Positions 1 to 8,591 of a DNA stretch of 37,650 nucleotides are shown one piece after another. Position 1 is the stretch's first letter; each line of letters begins with the position of its first letter. Where the stretch lies: positions 1 to 37,650 of the forward strand of contig NZ_JALJEJ010000016.1 of assembly GCF_022953055.1 (NCBI RefSeq), in the 5' to 3' direction. The notes beneath the pieces are model-generated. The model searched no databases, was not told the origin of the DNA, and was given only the letters and a program-made list of their open reading frames with translations. Both the position numbers and the translations under genes were made by a program. Source of the DNA: Mucilaginibacter straminoryzae (lineage in GTDB: Bacteria; Bacteroidota; Bacteroidia; Sphingobacteriales; Sphingobacteriaceae).

Positions 1-65
1 GAAGTTAAGCCCGCCAGAGCCGATGGTACTGCAGTAAAATGTGGAAGAGTAGGTCGGCGCCAAAC
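1..65 (+). rRNA. rrf: 5S ribosomal RNA, 3' part (cut by window edge)
   Basis: The window opens inside a 5S rRNA. The bases GAAGTTAAGCCCGCCAGAGC, then GATGGTACTGC and the closing GAGTAGGTCGGCGCC are the conserved 3' half of bacterial 5S rRNA. The 5' half, including the strand that closes helix I, lies outside the window. The exact 3' end is uncertain by a few bases. A strong intrinsic terminator follows at once, as expected for the last gene of an rRNA operon, so 16S and 23S genes should lie to the left of this window. Confidence 0.93.
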
Positions 66-76
66 TTTATTCAAGC

Positions 77-112
77 AAACCCTTTAAGCAACATGCTTAA
101 AGGGTTTCTGTG
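77..112 (+). terminator. Intrinsic terminator of the rRNA operon
   Basis: A perfect 14-bp inverted repeat (77-90 with 94-107) closes on a 3-base loop. It lies about 12 bases after the end of the 5S rRNA and is followed by a weak T-rich stretch (TTTCTGTGTTT). Position and stem strength fit the end of the ribosomal RNA transcript. Confidence 0.85.
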
Positions 113-218
113 TTTATAGGCCGTTCGGTTCATCAATTGTCCCTAAATAGATCATCCTCCCCTGGTGGCGAAGCCAGAACATCATTCTATCCGCAATGTT
201 ACCGGGGCTTAATTAGCT

Positions 219-256
219 GCGCTAATCTTCAGCTTAAGTTTTGCATATATTAGCGC
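219..256. promoter_or_regulatory. Inverted repeat upstream of the GH43 gene, possible operator
   Basis: GCGCTAAT (219-226) and ATTAGCGC (249-256) form an exact 8-bp inverted repeat with a 22-base spacer, 30 bases before the start codon of the GH43-type gene. A near -7 box (AAGTTTTG) sits inside the spacer. A regulator site is possible but this could be chance; no regulator gene is adjacent. Confidence 0.25.
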
Positions 257-286
257 AAAACCAGTTTAAATCATTACTATCCAATC

Positions 287-1276
287 ATGCACAAGCGTTT
301 TTTGTTACTAATAACTGCTGCACTAATAACGTCATCCAAGTTGTCAGCTCAGTCGACTGATCAAAAGAAATTAAGTGGGAATCCTGTGATCCAGGGTTGG
401 TATGCTGATCCCGATGCTGCTGTATTCAATAACACGTATTGGATATATCCTACTTATTCTGATAAATATGAAAAGCAGGTTTTCATGGATGCCTATTCGT
501 CAAAAGACCTCGTGCATTGGACAAAGCATCCTGACATCATTGATACCGGAAGTGTTAAATGGGCGCATATGGCTATGTGGGCGCCTGCTATCGTCAAAAA
601 AGGGAGCAAATATTATTTATTTTTTGGGGCGAATGACATCCATAAAGATCACGAACCTGGTGGTATTGGTGTGGGTGTAGCTGACAAACCGCAAGGGCCG
701 TTTAAAGATCTTTTAGGAAAGCCGTTGATTAACGTCATCGTAAACGGGGCTCAACCGATAGATCAGTTTGTGTTCAGGGATAAAGACGGTAAGTACTATA
801 TTCTTTATGGCGGCTGGGGACATGCAAATATTGCCCGGTTAAAAGACGACTTTACCGGACTATTGCCATTTGCTGATAGAACTACCTTTAAAGAAATTAC
901 GCCGAAGGGATATGTAGAAGGTATTTACATGTTTATGCGTAATAATAAATATTATTTAATGTGGAGCGAAGGCGGATGGACAGGGCCTGATTATTCCGTA
1001 GCGTACGCAATAGCAGATTCTCCTTTCGGGCCGTTTGAACGTATCGGAAAAATATTGCAACAGGACATGGCTGTTGCTACCGGAGCTGGGCATCATTCTC
1101 TTCTACATGATGCAAAGCATGATGCGTGGTATATCGTTTATCATCGTCGCCCGTTAACGGAAACAGATGGCAACCATCGGGTGGTGTGTATTGATAAAAT
1201 GGAGTTTGATCAAAAGGGATTAATTAAGCCTGTAAAGATTACAACAGAAGGAGTGGCAGCTGTCCCACTGAAGTAA
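287..1276 (+). CDS. Secreted glycoside hydrolase, GH43-type five-bladed propeller
   Basis: A 329-residue protein with a signal peptide (about residues 1-22, ending in LSAQS). The mature part looks like a single-domain GH43/GH117-clan enzyme. The opening motif WYADPD gives the expected general base (Asp41), GAQPIDQFVF gives the pKa-tuning Asp (Asp159) and YVEGIYMF gives the catalytic acid (Glu211). All three canonical positions are therefore filled. GH43 enzymes mostly cleave alpha-L-arabinofuranosyl, beta-xylosyl or galactosyl linkages. The subfamily cannot be told by eye, so substrate is left open. It acts in the periplasm or outside the cell, since there is no lipobox cysteine. The gene stands alone, about 2.6 kb from the PUL, and is convergent with the VOC gene after a 30-base gap. 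Family confidence is good; arabinosidase activity is only a guess. Confidence 0.85.
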   Translation: MHKRFLLLITAALITSSKLSAQSTDQKKLSGNPVIQGWYADPDAAVFNNTYWIYPTYSDKYEKQVFMDAYSSKDLVHWTKHPDIIDTGSVKWAHMAMWAPAIVKKGSKYYLFFGANDIHKDHEPGGIGVGVADKPQGPFKDLLGKPLINVIVNGAQPIDQFVFRDKDGKYYILYGGWGHANIARLKDDFTGLLPFADRTTFKEITPKGYVEGIYMFMRNNKYYLMWSEGGWTGPDYSVAYAIADSPFGPFERIGKILQQDMAVATGAGHHSLLHDAKHDAWYIVYHRRPLTETDGNHRVVCIDKMEFDQKGLIKPVKITTEGVAAVPLK

Positions 1277-1306
1277 CAGACTCATCTCCTGATATCACTT
1301 GTTTAG

Positions 1307-1765
1307 TTACTTTTTTGGAGCCGGGCTATTTATTTCAATCCAGTAGCCATCCGGGTCTTGGAAGTATAGCTGTAATACGCCATCGGCTCTGAGTGTAGGC
1401 TCTGTGCTGTCACCTTTCCAATTACGGTAAGGGATGTTGTTTTTCTTCAATTCATCAGCAAACTCTTTAACCGAATTCACAGCAAAACATAAATGGTCGG
1501 CGATTTGATGCTGTAGCTGGCAATCGCCTTGTATGGCGTGCATTTTTACGCCTTTGCCGATATTATACCACTGGTGCATATGATCATTAAAAGGATCAGC
1601 CACCTTTTCAAAATGCATGATCCGGGTATAAAAATCCGTGCTCTTTTTCAGGTCTTTCACGCAAATTGCGATATGGTCTATTACAGAAACAGATTGCGCA
1701 AAGCTATTAAATGAGGCACAAACAGGTATAGAGATTGATAATAATACCCTTGCGAGATTTTTCAT
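1307..1765 (-). CDS. Secreted VOC-family (glyoxalase/bleomycin-resistance fold) protein
   Basis: 152 residues. An N-terminal signal peptide (about 1-24, ending SFAQS) precedes one vicinal-oxygen-chelate domain. The two beta-alpha-beta-beta-beta modules can be followed from VIDHIAICVKDL (27-39) to DHLCFAVNSV (90-99) and YFQDPDGYWIEIN (134-146). His31, His91 and Glu144 occupy the usual metal-binding places, so a divalent-metal enzyme is plausible. The family includes glyoxalase I, extradiol dioxygenases and antibiotic-binding proteins, and the specific reaction cannot be read here. An exported VOC protein is less common than a cytosolic one. It is convergent with the GH43-type gene and has no obvious operon partner. 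Confidence 0.85.
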   Translation of the reverse strand: MKNLARVLLSISIPVCASFNSFAQSVSVIDHIAICVKDLKKSTDFYTRIMHFEKVADPFNDHMHQWYNIGKGVKMHAIQGDCQLQHQIADHLCFAVNSVKEFADELKKNNIPYRNWKGDSTEPTLRADGVLQLYFQDPDGYWIEINSPAPKK

Positions 1766-1876
1766 TTCTTATACAATTGGTAGTGGCAATTTAGATAAAT
1801 AGATGATCTCATCAAGTAAAGATGTCTCTTTTTATTTAGCTGAAAATAGACGTCATCGAGCGACCCTATTGTGAGT

Positions 1877-2992
1877 TTAACTCGCTTTGGTAGACTGCTT
1901 CGTGCGTCTCCGGTTAAGATGGTTTCTTAATGGCGTATCGTAAATTTTCATCACCAGATAAGCAAAGCCTGCCAAAACGATAACGCTGGTTACAATGATG
2001 ACGGTTAATTGGGAAGTGCCGGGTTTATTAGCCAGGTAATAATTACCGTACATCCAAAGCGCCGCGTAATGCGTCATGTATAAAGGGTAAGATAATCTTC
2101 CCAGAAAAACGCAAAATCTCTTTAGCGAACTATTTAAGAAGGCGCCTGCTCCTAACGCAACCAGCATTGGGAAATAAAAAATAACAATTAACGGTTCGAT
2201 GAACCAATCCCATTTAGATGAGGGCGATATAAAGGCCAGCAATAATAAAAACGCAATGCCGATGAAGCCAAGCTTGTTTTTGATTATCCAATCAGAGCGG
2301 TAGATAAGAAGACCTGCCGAAAAAGAATAGGCTATCCTGGCCCCGCCATCCAAAAAGGTGGGGCCGCTCCATCCGCCGAGCAAATTACCGGAGCGGTAGC
2401 TTACACCACAAAGGGTAAAAGCCGCCACTACCGTTAATAACAGCAGATAGCCACGTTTTAAGCGATGGAGTATAAAAGCATAAATCACGTTGGCCAGGTA
2501 TTCCCAAAATAGCGACCATGCTGGTGCATTAAAGCTGAAAAGATTAAAGCTGCGGTCGGCTATCGTTGGGAAGGGGATAAGCAGTAGCGAGCAGACAAAA
2601 GTGATAATGATCTTTCCCGCGCTGTATTGTTCCGGGTGACCGCCGAACGGATCAAATAAAAACGCCAGCAATCCCAGTACAGATCCAAGGATCACTAACG
2701 GATGTAAACGGATCAGCCGTGCTTTAAAGAATTCAAGGACGCCCATTTTTGACAGCCTGTCGTCATAAGCATAGCCGATGACGAACCCCGAAAGGCAAAA
2801 GAAAAAATCGACAGCTAAAAAGCCGTGACCGATGAAGTTCTCAGCAGGCTCGTAAACCCATTCCATAAAATGGAAGATCACCACTGCCAGCGCCGCTACT
2901 CCGCGCAATCCATCCAGAATTTCAAAGTGGGTTTTCGACTGTAAAATATTCGTGTTATTTTGATGATTATCCATTACGCTCATTTCGTCCAC
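1877..2992 (-). CDS. Membrane acyltransferase, acyltransferase-3 family (OafA/YrhL-like)
   Basis: 371 residues with about ten hydrophobic segments, the length of a bare acyltransferase-3 domain without the SGNH extension. Family signatures are present: ILDGLRGVAALAVVIFHF (residues 25-42) with the catalytic His41, and FFKARLIRLHP (88-98), the F-x3-R-x2-R-x2-P motif. Members move acetyl or other acyl groups across the inner membrane onto sugars of lipopolysaccharide, exopolysaccharide or other acceptors. The acceptor is unknown here because no polysaccharide-synthesis genes are nearby. The 85-residue ends are soluble or poorly conserved. It is transcribed away from the sigma-factor gene and shares a 229-base intergenic region with it. 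Confidence 0.9.
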   Translation of the reverse strand: MDEMSVMDNHQNNTNILQSKTHFEILDGLRGVAALAVVIFHFMEWVYEPAENFIGHGFLAVDFFFCLSGFVIGYAYDDRLSKMGVLEFFKARLIRLHPLVILGSVLGLLAFLFDPFGGHPEQYSAGKIIITFVCSLLLIPFPTIADRSFNLFSFNAPAWSLFWEYLANVIYAFILHRLKRGYLLLLTVVAAFTLCGVSYRSGNLLGGWSGPTFLDGGARIAYSFSAGLLIYRSDWIIKNKLGFIGIAFLLLLAFISPSSKWDWFIEPLIVIFYFPMLVALGAGAFLNSSLKRFCVFLGRLSYPLYMTHYAALWMYGNYYLANKPGTSQLTVIIVTSVIVLAGFAYLVMKIYDTPLRNHLNRRRTKQSTKAS

Positions 2993-3142
2993 TGCTTGTA
3001 CCGCATTTCGGCAAGTTATTAAAATTGTGGATCCAGCGTGAATTATAGGGGCTTAAAACCAAATAGCATAACGCTCAATCTTAATTGTTCTTCGATGTTT
3101 TTACGAGATAGGTAACTTAGCGCGAGCAAAAAAAATACCTTA

Positions 3143-3173
3143 TTGTGAAATGAAATAATTTTTATCAGTTTTG
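3143..3173 (+). promoter_or_regulatory. Likely sigma-ABfr-type promoter of the ECF sigma gene
   Basis: A TTG (3143-3145) and CAGTTTTG (3166-3173) are separated by 20 bases. The Bacteroidota housekeeping consensus is TTG / TAnnTTTG, so the -7 box has one mismatch (CA for TA). It lies 48 bases before the sigma-factor start codon. Confidence 0.4.
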
Positions 3174-3221
3174 TAGATGGTTAAGTTTATTCTGATGATA
3201 AATTAACCTTTCCAATTACTA

Positions 3222-3797
3222 ATGGCCGATTATAAGCGTTTAGAGGAAACAGAGCTGATGGAACTGCTGCGCCAGGATTCAATGGGAGCATTCAGGGAGA
3301 TTTATTTGCGCTACTGGAAAAGCCTTTATAAAGAAGCCTATAAACGGCTGAAAGATAGCGAAAGCGCGGAAGAGGTAGTGCAAGATATTTTTACGGCACT
3401 TTGGAACCGTCGACAGGTAATTTCATTAAGCCATGGCCTCGAGGGGTACCTTTACACCAGCGTTGGTTATCGTGTGATAGACCGCTATCGTCGTAACGCT
3501 TTGCAACAGCGGTTCAGAGAAGCAATGCAGGTGACGCAGAATGAAGCCGACTATAGTACGGAGCAAACCATACTGGTAAAGGACCTGCAATTACATATCG
3601 ACCAGGTGATTGAAAAATTACCTGAAAGATGCCGCTCGGTATATGAACTTAGCCGGGTGCATCATAAAACGAATAAGGAAATTGCCAAGGAATTAGCCAT
3701 TTCAGAGAAGACCGTCGAGAATCAGCTGACTAAAGCACTTAAGAAATTACGCCTGAGCCTTAACCATTACATCAGCATCATTTTAATATTTTTCTAA
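3222..3797 (+). CDS. ECF RNA polymerase sigma-70 factor (Bacteroidetes FecI-like)
   Basis: 191 residues with the two domains of an ECF sigma factor. Region 2 runs from about residue 22 to 95, including AEEVVQDIFTALW (49-61), which contacts the -10 element. Region 4 runs from about 125 to 182, with LPERCRSVYELSR and the helix-turn-helix NKEIAKELAISEKTVENQL (151-169). The hydrophobic tail IILIFF is often seen in Bacteroidota sigma factors of this kind. It is followed 77 bases later by its FecR-type anti-sigma factor and then by a SusC with an STN domain. This is the standard arrangement for a sigma factor that is released when the SusC receptor binds its glycan. It should direct RNA polymerase to the PUL genes downstream. 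The target promoter cannot be defined from one locus. Confidence 0.93.
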   Translation: MADYKRLEETELMELLRQDSMGAFREIYLRYWKSLYKEAYKRLKDSESAEEVVQDIFTALWNRRQVISLSHGLEGYLYTSVGYRVIDRYRRNALQQRFREAMQVTQNEADYSTEQTILVKDLQLHIDQVIEKLPERCRSVYELSRVHHKTNKEIAKELAISEKTVENQLTKALKKLRLSLNHYISIILIFF

Positions 3798-3874
3798 AAA
3801 TATTTCTATCAGGCGTGGGGGATTCACCCTAACGCTTCGACATAACTTTTATAAACCGATAATTTTCAGTTTTC

Positions 3875-4894
3875 ATGAAAAAAACCATACCCGATGAACT
3901 ATTGGAACGATACCTTAATGGACAATGTTCTGAAGAAGAACTGGCCCGTGTAAGGGAATGGTACCATTCTTTTAGCAAGGGTAACGACCAATTGTCGGAG
4001 ATGAGCCAAACAGAAGTTGAGCTATTAGAAAAACGGCTGTATGGCAACATCACTGAAGCAATCGGTCAGACATCCGCAACCAGTCGCGGGCGTGTGGTGA
4101 AAATGTTCAGGTATGCAGCAGCAGTAGCCGTGGCTGCACTGTTTGTAGGCGGCTTTTATTTCTTGAATACCGGTAGGGTTTCTTTTAAAACTGCCGTGCC
4201 TGTCGCACAGAAAACGGTAGAACAGGTGGATATTACCAATAATTCTAACACGGTTTACAAAGCACATTTACCTGATAAAAGTATAGTGTGGCTACAGCCT
4301 GGCAGTAATCTCCGCTATCCTAAAACCTTTGCAGCTAATGCGCGCGTGGTATCCATGTATGGCGTGGGATTTTTTGAAGTAACCAAGAACCCCAAGCGCC
4401 CTTTCATTATTAATGGCCGCAGTATTATTACAAAAGTTTGGGGTACCAGCTTTCTGATCAGGGATAAATATCGCAGCAAAACGGCAGATGTATCTGTAGT
4501 TACCGGCAAGGTGTCTGTGAGCTTGAAAAAGAACGAGGCTGATGATACGTTCAGTACCTCGTTAGAGAAACACGAAGTGTTATTATATCCAAAAGATAAA
4601 GCCATTTGCTTTCTGGATCAGCACCTGCTAAAAACAGAGCGTGTGGTGCGTGAACCGGCTTTAAAGCAGTGGAGCCAGGCAAGCCTCTCATTTGATAATA
4701 AGCCGATGCGTGAAATTATACCCGTGCTAAGCGCAACCTACGGTGTTAAAATAAAAGTAGCTAATGAACGGATCAACCGTTATATGTTAACTGCAGATTT
4801 TGAAGGATTTAACCTGCCGGATATCCTGGCCGCGCTTAAAAAATCGATCAATGTCAGTTATGAAATTAAAGACGACCTGATTGAGCTTAATTAA
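3875..4894 (+). CDS. FecR-family anti-sigma factor with C-terminal DUF4974
   Basis: 339 residues. The cytoplasmic N-terminal part (1-77) contains the anti-sigma helices (LLERYLNGQCSEEEL). One membrane span follows (about 79-97, AAAVAVAALFVGGFYFL). The periplasmic part holds a FecR beta-domain (about 125-225; YGVGFFEVTKNPKRPFII is typical) and a C-terminal DUF4974/STN-like domain (about 270-337; LSFDNKPMREIIPVLSATYG). It holds the neighbouring ECF sigma factor and is expected to let it go when the STN domain of the SusC protein docks on it. The 77-base gap from the sigma gene contains a G-run/C-run sequence (GGGGGATTCACCC) that could form a weak fold. Length and domain order are normal for the family. 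Confidence 0.92.
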   Translation: MKKTIPDELLERYLNGQCSEEELARVREWYHSFSKGNDQLSEMSQTEVELLEKRLYGNITEAIGQTSATSRGRVVKMFRYAAAVAVAALFVGGFYFLNTGRVSFKTAVPVAQKTVEQVDITNNSNTVYKAHLPDKSIVWLQPGSNLRYPKTFAANARVVSMYGVGFFEVTKNPKRPFIINGRSIITKVWGTSFLIRDKYRSKTADVSVVTGKVSVSLKKNEADDTFSTSLEKHEVLLYPKDKAICFLDQHLLKTERVVREPALKQWSQASLSFDNKPMREIIPVLSATYGVKIKVANERINRYMLTADFEGFNLPDILAALKKSINVSYEIKDDLIELN

Positions 4895-4996
4895 TAAAAC
4901 CAATTACTAACCTAACAGAATAGCCTATGCAATACAAAACAGCTACTTAAAATCACTGCCAAGCCCGGCGGAAATTACCATCGCCACATCATGGAA

Positions 4997-5031
4997 AAAG
5001 CTTAAAAGTGTTGCGACCACTTCTAAGCTTT
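4997..5031 (+). other. Hairpin between anti-sigma and SusC genes, possible attenuator or terminator
   Basis: Arms 4997-5010 and 5018-5031 pair over 14 bp with one A-C mismatch and a 7-base loop (TTGCGAC). No run of T follows (TTTAAACACCC), so it is a poor Rho-independent terminator. It could be an attenuator, a processing site or a stabiliser of the susC transcript. Confidence 0.5.
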
Positions 5032-5111
5032 AAACACCCAACGTGATATACCAAAAAATGGTGTAATGGGTGCTAATTGTCTCATTTTTAACAAAGAAAC
5101 ATAACAAATAT

Positions 5112-8100
5112 ATGAATTTTCGATTACGAAAGCCAATACCCTGGTCTAAAATCATGAAGTTAACATTTACTCAAATACTGTTGGCTGCTCTGTTAAGTTC
5201 TATGGCGTATGCCGGCACTACCAAAGCGCAAAGCATACTGGATAAGAACGTTACTATTACTGCTGCTAACAGCACTTTACAGGATGTACTGAAGCAATTA
5301 CAAAAAAGTAGTAACGTTAGATTTATTTACAGCAAGAATTCTATAGATCTCGCACAACGTGTATCAGGAGACTATCAAAACCGCAATCTTAAAGATGTAC
5401 TTGACGAATTACTTAAAGGCAACGGGATTGATTATGAGGTTTTGAAAGACCGCATTGTGCTTGGCCGGTCAGAAGATTTGAAAGCCATCAGGCAGGGGCA
5501 GATCGTAACTGCTGATGCAGAAACAGAAGCTAAATTAGTAGGCATACCGCTAACAGGTAAGATTATTGATGAACGCGGCGCGCCGCTTGCCGGTGCTACC
5601 ATTACCGAAAAGGGAACAAAGAACGCTACCGTTGCTGATGGTAACGGTAACTTTAGGTTAAACGTTTCTAACGCCGATGCTGTACTTGTTGTAGCTTTTG
5701 TGAGTTTCCAGACACAAGAGGTGGTGGTTGGCAGCGAACGTAACTTCACCATTAAACTTTTAGATGATATAAAGGGCCTTAACGAGGTAGTGGTTGTAGG
5801 GTATGGTACGCAAAAGAAAAGCGTAACCACCGGTGCCATCTCGGGCGTAAAAGCCAAAGAATTTGAAGATCTGCCCGTAACACGCGTTGAGCAGATCTTA
5901 CAAGGCCGTACTTCAGGTTTAACCATTGCTTCGAATAACGGTCAGCCTGGCGAAGGCGCTACGGTGCGCATCCGCGGTATTACTTCGTTCGGTAACAATG
6001 ATCCGCTTTGGGTGGTAGATGGCGTGGTGGTTGACAACGGCGGTATCGGCTACCTGAACCAGTCGGACATCGAATCTATCGAGGTGCTGAAAGATGCTGC
6101 TTCGCAGGCCATCTATGGAACTCGCGCAGCAGCAGGTGTTATCCTGGTAACCACTAAGAAGGGCCGCGAGGGTAAGCCACAAATTAACTTCACAGGTTAC
6201 TACGGCACATCGAAACCATCGCGCAGGGTAGATCTGCTGAATGCAACCCAATATGCTACATTAAGAAACGAAGCAAGCGTTGCCGGTGGCGGTAATATTG
6301 TTTATGCTAACCCTGCCGCTTTGGGCACCGGTACCGACTGGCAATCCATTATCTTTAACAATAGCGCTAAACGCCAGAATTACGAACTGAGCGTAAGCGG
6401 TGGTAACGAAAAATCTACCTACTACACTTCTTTTGGTTACTTAGATCAGGAAGGTATCGTAGCAACGGATATCTCAAAATACAAACGTGCCAATTTCAGG
6501 GTAAACCAAACTTATAAGCCTGCCAAATGGATAAGCTTCGGCGAAAACATTGGTTACACTTATAACCGTTCAGTTGGTTTGGGAAATACAAACAGCGAAT
6601 TTGGTGGCCCCATTAGTTCGGCGCTTAACCTTGATCCGATCACCGTACCGGTGGTAACAGATCCGGTTGCGGCGTCAGCGGCGGTTTATGCCAATAATCC
6701 TGTGCGGAGGAATAACTTAGGTTACCCTTATGGTATATCAAGCATTGTTGGACAAGAGATTGTGAACCCGCTTGCTTACATCTCAACCCGCTTGGGCAAT
6801 TACGGCTGGGGACATAACATTGTAGGTAATGTATATGGTGAGGTAGAGCCTATTAAAGGTTTGAAACTGCGCTCGACAGTGGGTACAAAGATTGCTTTTT
6901 ACGGCAGCGAATCTTTTAACCCGGTAGCTTACTTAAACGCATCGACCATTACCTCGCAGAATAGCTATAACCGTGAAACCAACAGGCTGTTTAACTGGAA
7001 CCTGGAGAATACAGCCTCGTACATCCGCAGTTTCGGCAAGCATACCGCAACGGTTTTAGTTGGTCAGGGTGCGTATTCAGATAACAACCGTTATACAGAT
7101 GGTGTTACTTACTACAACCTGCCGGTAACCACATTTGCCGATGCATCGTTAAATTACAGCATCCCGGCAGTCAACCGCATTGGCTATGGCAGCGAAGGAC
7201 AGATCCATACCATCAGCTCATTATTTGCCCGTGTTAACTATAATTACGACGAAAGGTATATTGCCGAAGGTATCATCCGCCGGGATGGTTCTTCAAGGTT
7301 CGGGTCTAACTTTAAGTATGGTAATTTCCCGTCATTCTCATTAGGATGGGTGCCGTCTAAAGAAGCTTTTTGGCCAAAAAACAACGTTGTAGACTTCCTG
7401 AAGATCAGGGGCGGTTACGGTGTTGTGGGTAGCGACGCTATTGCCGATAATGCTTTCTTGTCTACCATTGGTGGCGGCCGTAACTATAGCTTTGGTACAG
7501 GTGATACTTATATCAGCGGTTACAGCCCCAATGCGCCATCTAACCCTAACCTGCGTTGGGAAGAAACTGCACAAACCAATATTGGTTTTGATGCGGTATT
7601 ATTCAACGACCTGAACATCACGTTTGAATGGTTTAAGAAGAAAACAAGCGGACTGTTGCAGAATCCCCCGATCCCGCTTTATGTAGGGGCTATCTCAAAC
7701 CCGGCGGCGAACATTGGTGATATGCAAAATACCGGCGTCGAGTTAGAATTGGGATATCGCAAAAAAGTAGGCCAGTTTAATTTCGAGATCAACGGAAACG
7801 TATCGCACATTACCAATAAGGTAACTTACTTAGGTAACGGGCAAAAGTTCCTGGGTGGTGCAGGCTTCCAGGGTATAGAGGGCGGTATTACCCGTACTAC
7901 TGTTGGTCAGGCTTATAACTCGTTCTATGGTTACCAGAATTTGGGCATTTTCCAAACTCAGGATGAAATTAATGCCTACCGTTCGGCAAAAGGCCAGCTT
8001 ATCCAGCCTAATGCTAAGCCGGGTGACTTTAAATGGGCCGATCTTGATGGAAACGGCGTGATCAACGATCAGGACCGTACTTATATCGGCAACCCGACCC

Positions 8101-8579
8101 CTTCATGGATCTATGGTTTGACATTTAACACCAGGTACAAAAACTTCGATCTGGTGATATTTGGTCAGGGCCAGGCGGGTAACATGATCTTCCAGGGTCT
8201 GCACCGCCTTGATATCGGAAATGCAAACTTTACTACCAAAAGATTGGAAAGATGGACCGGACCAGGCACCACCAATACCGAACCGCGCGTAGTTGACGGC
8301 GACCCTAACCACAACACTACTTACAACTCTAAGTACTACCTGGAAAAAGGCGACTATTTCCGCATAAAGAACCTGCAGATAGGTTACAGCCTGCCTACAG
8401 ATCTGATAAAGAAAGCCGGTATGAAGCGGGTACGTGTTTATGTGACCGGCGAGAACCTTTTCACTTTTACTAAATATTCAGGCTACGACCCGGAAATCGG
8501 CGGCGGAAGTTACAGTATAGACCGTGGTTTTTACATGCAGGCTAAATCATACATGCTGGGTGTAAGCGTAGGATTTTAA
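5112..8579 (+). CDS. susC: SusC/RagA-family TonB-dependent glycan importer with N-terminal STN signalling domain
   Basis: The ATG at 5112 is preferred over an upstream one at 5070: it gives the familiar start MNFRLRKPIPWSKIMKLTFT, followed by a signal peptide ending near TTKAQS (residue 41). The product has 1155 residues. Domains in order are: STN (about 45-117, with AANSTLQDVLKQLQKSSNVRF), carboxypeptidase-regulatory-like beta-sandwich (about 146-220), the SusC box LNEVVVVGYGTQKK (223-236), plug (about 240-350, VRIRGITSFGNNDPLWVVDG) and a 22-strand barrel to the C-terminus (ending MLGVSVGF, as outer-membrane barrels do). It imports oligosaccharides across the outer membrane using TonB energy. 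The STN domain marks it as a signal transducer to the FecR protein encoded just upstream. SusD follows after 12 bases, so the two form the usual lidded SusCD pair. Confidence 0.95.
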   Translation: MNFRLRKPIPWSKIMKLTFTQILLAALLSSMAYAGTTKAQSILDKNVTITAANSTLQDVLKQLQKSSNVRFIYSKNSIDLAQRVSGDYQNRNLKDVLDELLKGNGIDYEVLKDRIVLGRSEDLKAIRQGQIVTADAETEAKLVGIPLTGKIIDERGAPLAGATITEKGTKNATVADGNGNFRLNVSNADAVLVVAFVSFQTQEVVVGSERNFTIKLLDDIKGLNEVVVVGYGTQKKSVTTGAISGVKAKEFEDLPVTRVEQILQGRTSGLTIASNNGQPGEGATVRIRGITSFGNNDPLWVVDGVVVDNGGIGYLNQSDIESIEVLKDAASQAIYGTRAAAGVILVTTKKGREGKPQINFTGYYGTSKPSRRVDLLNATQYATLRNEASVAGGGNIVYANPAALGTGTDWQSIIFNNSAKRQNYELSVSGGNEKSTYYTSFGYLDQEGIVATDISKYKRANFRVNQTYKPAKWISFGENIGYTYNRSVGLGNTNSEFGGPISSALNLDPITVPVVTDPVAASAAVYANNPVRRNNLGYPYGISSIVGQEIVNPLAYISTRLGNYGWGHNIVGNVYGEVEPIKGLKLRSTVGTKIAFYGSESFNPVAYLNASTITSQNSYNRETNRLFNWNLENTASYIRSFGKHTATVLVGQGAYSDNNRYTDGVTYYNLPVTTFADASLNYSIPAVNRIGYGSEGQIHTISSLFARVNYNYDERYIAEGIIRRDGSSRFGSNFKYGNFPSFSLGWVPSKEAFWPKNNVVDFLKIRGGYGVVGSDAIADNAFLSTIGGGRNYSFGTGDTYISGYSPNAPSNPNLRWEETAQTNIGFDAVLFNDLNITFEWFKKKTSGLLQNPPIPLYVGAISNPAANIGDMQNTGVELELGYRKKVGQFNFEINGNVSHITNKVTYLGNGQKFLGGAGFQGIEGGITRTTVGQAYNSFYGYQNLGIFQTQDEINAYRSAKGQLIQPNAKPGDFKWADLDGNGVINDQDRTYIGNPTPSWIYGLTFNTRYKNFDLVIFGQGQAGNMIFQGLHRLDIGNANFTTKRLERWTGPGTTNTEPRVVDGDPNHNTTYNSKYYLEKGDYFRIKNLQIGYSLPTDLIKKAGMKRVRVYVTGENLFTFTKYSGYDPEIGGGSYSIDRGFYMQAKSYMLGVSVGF

Positions 8580-8591
8580 CTATAAAAAGAC

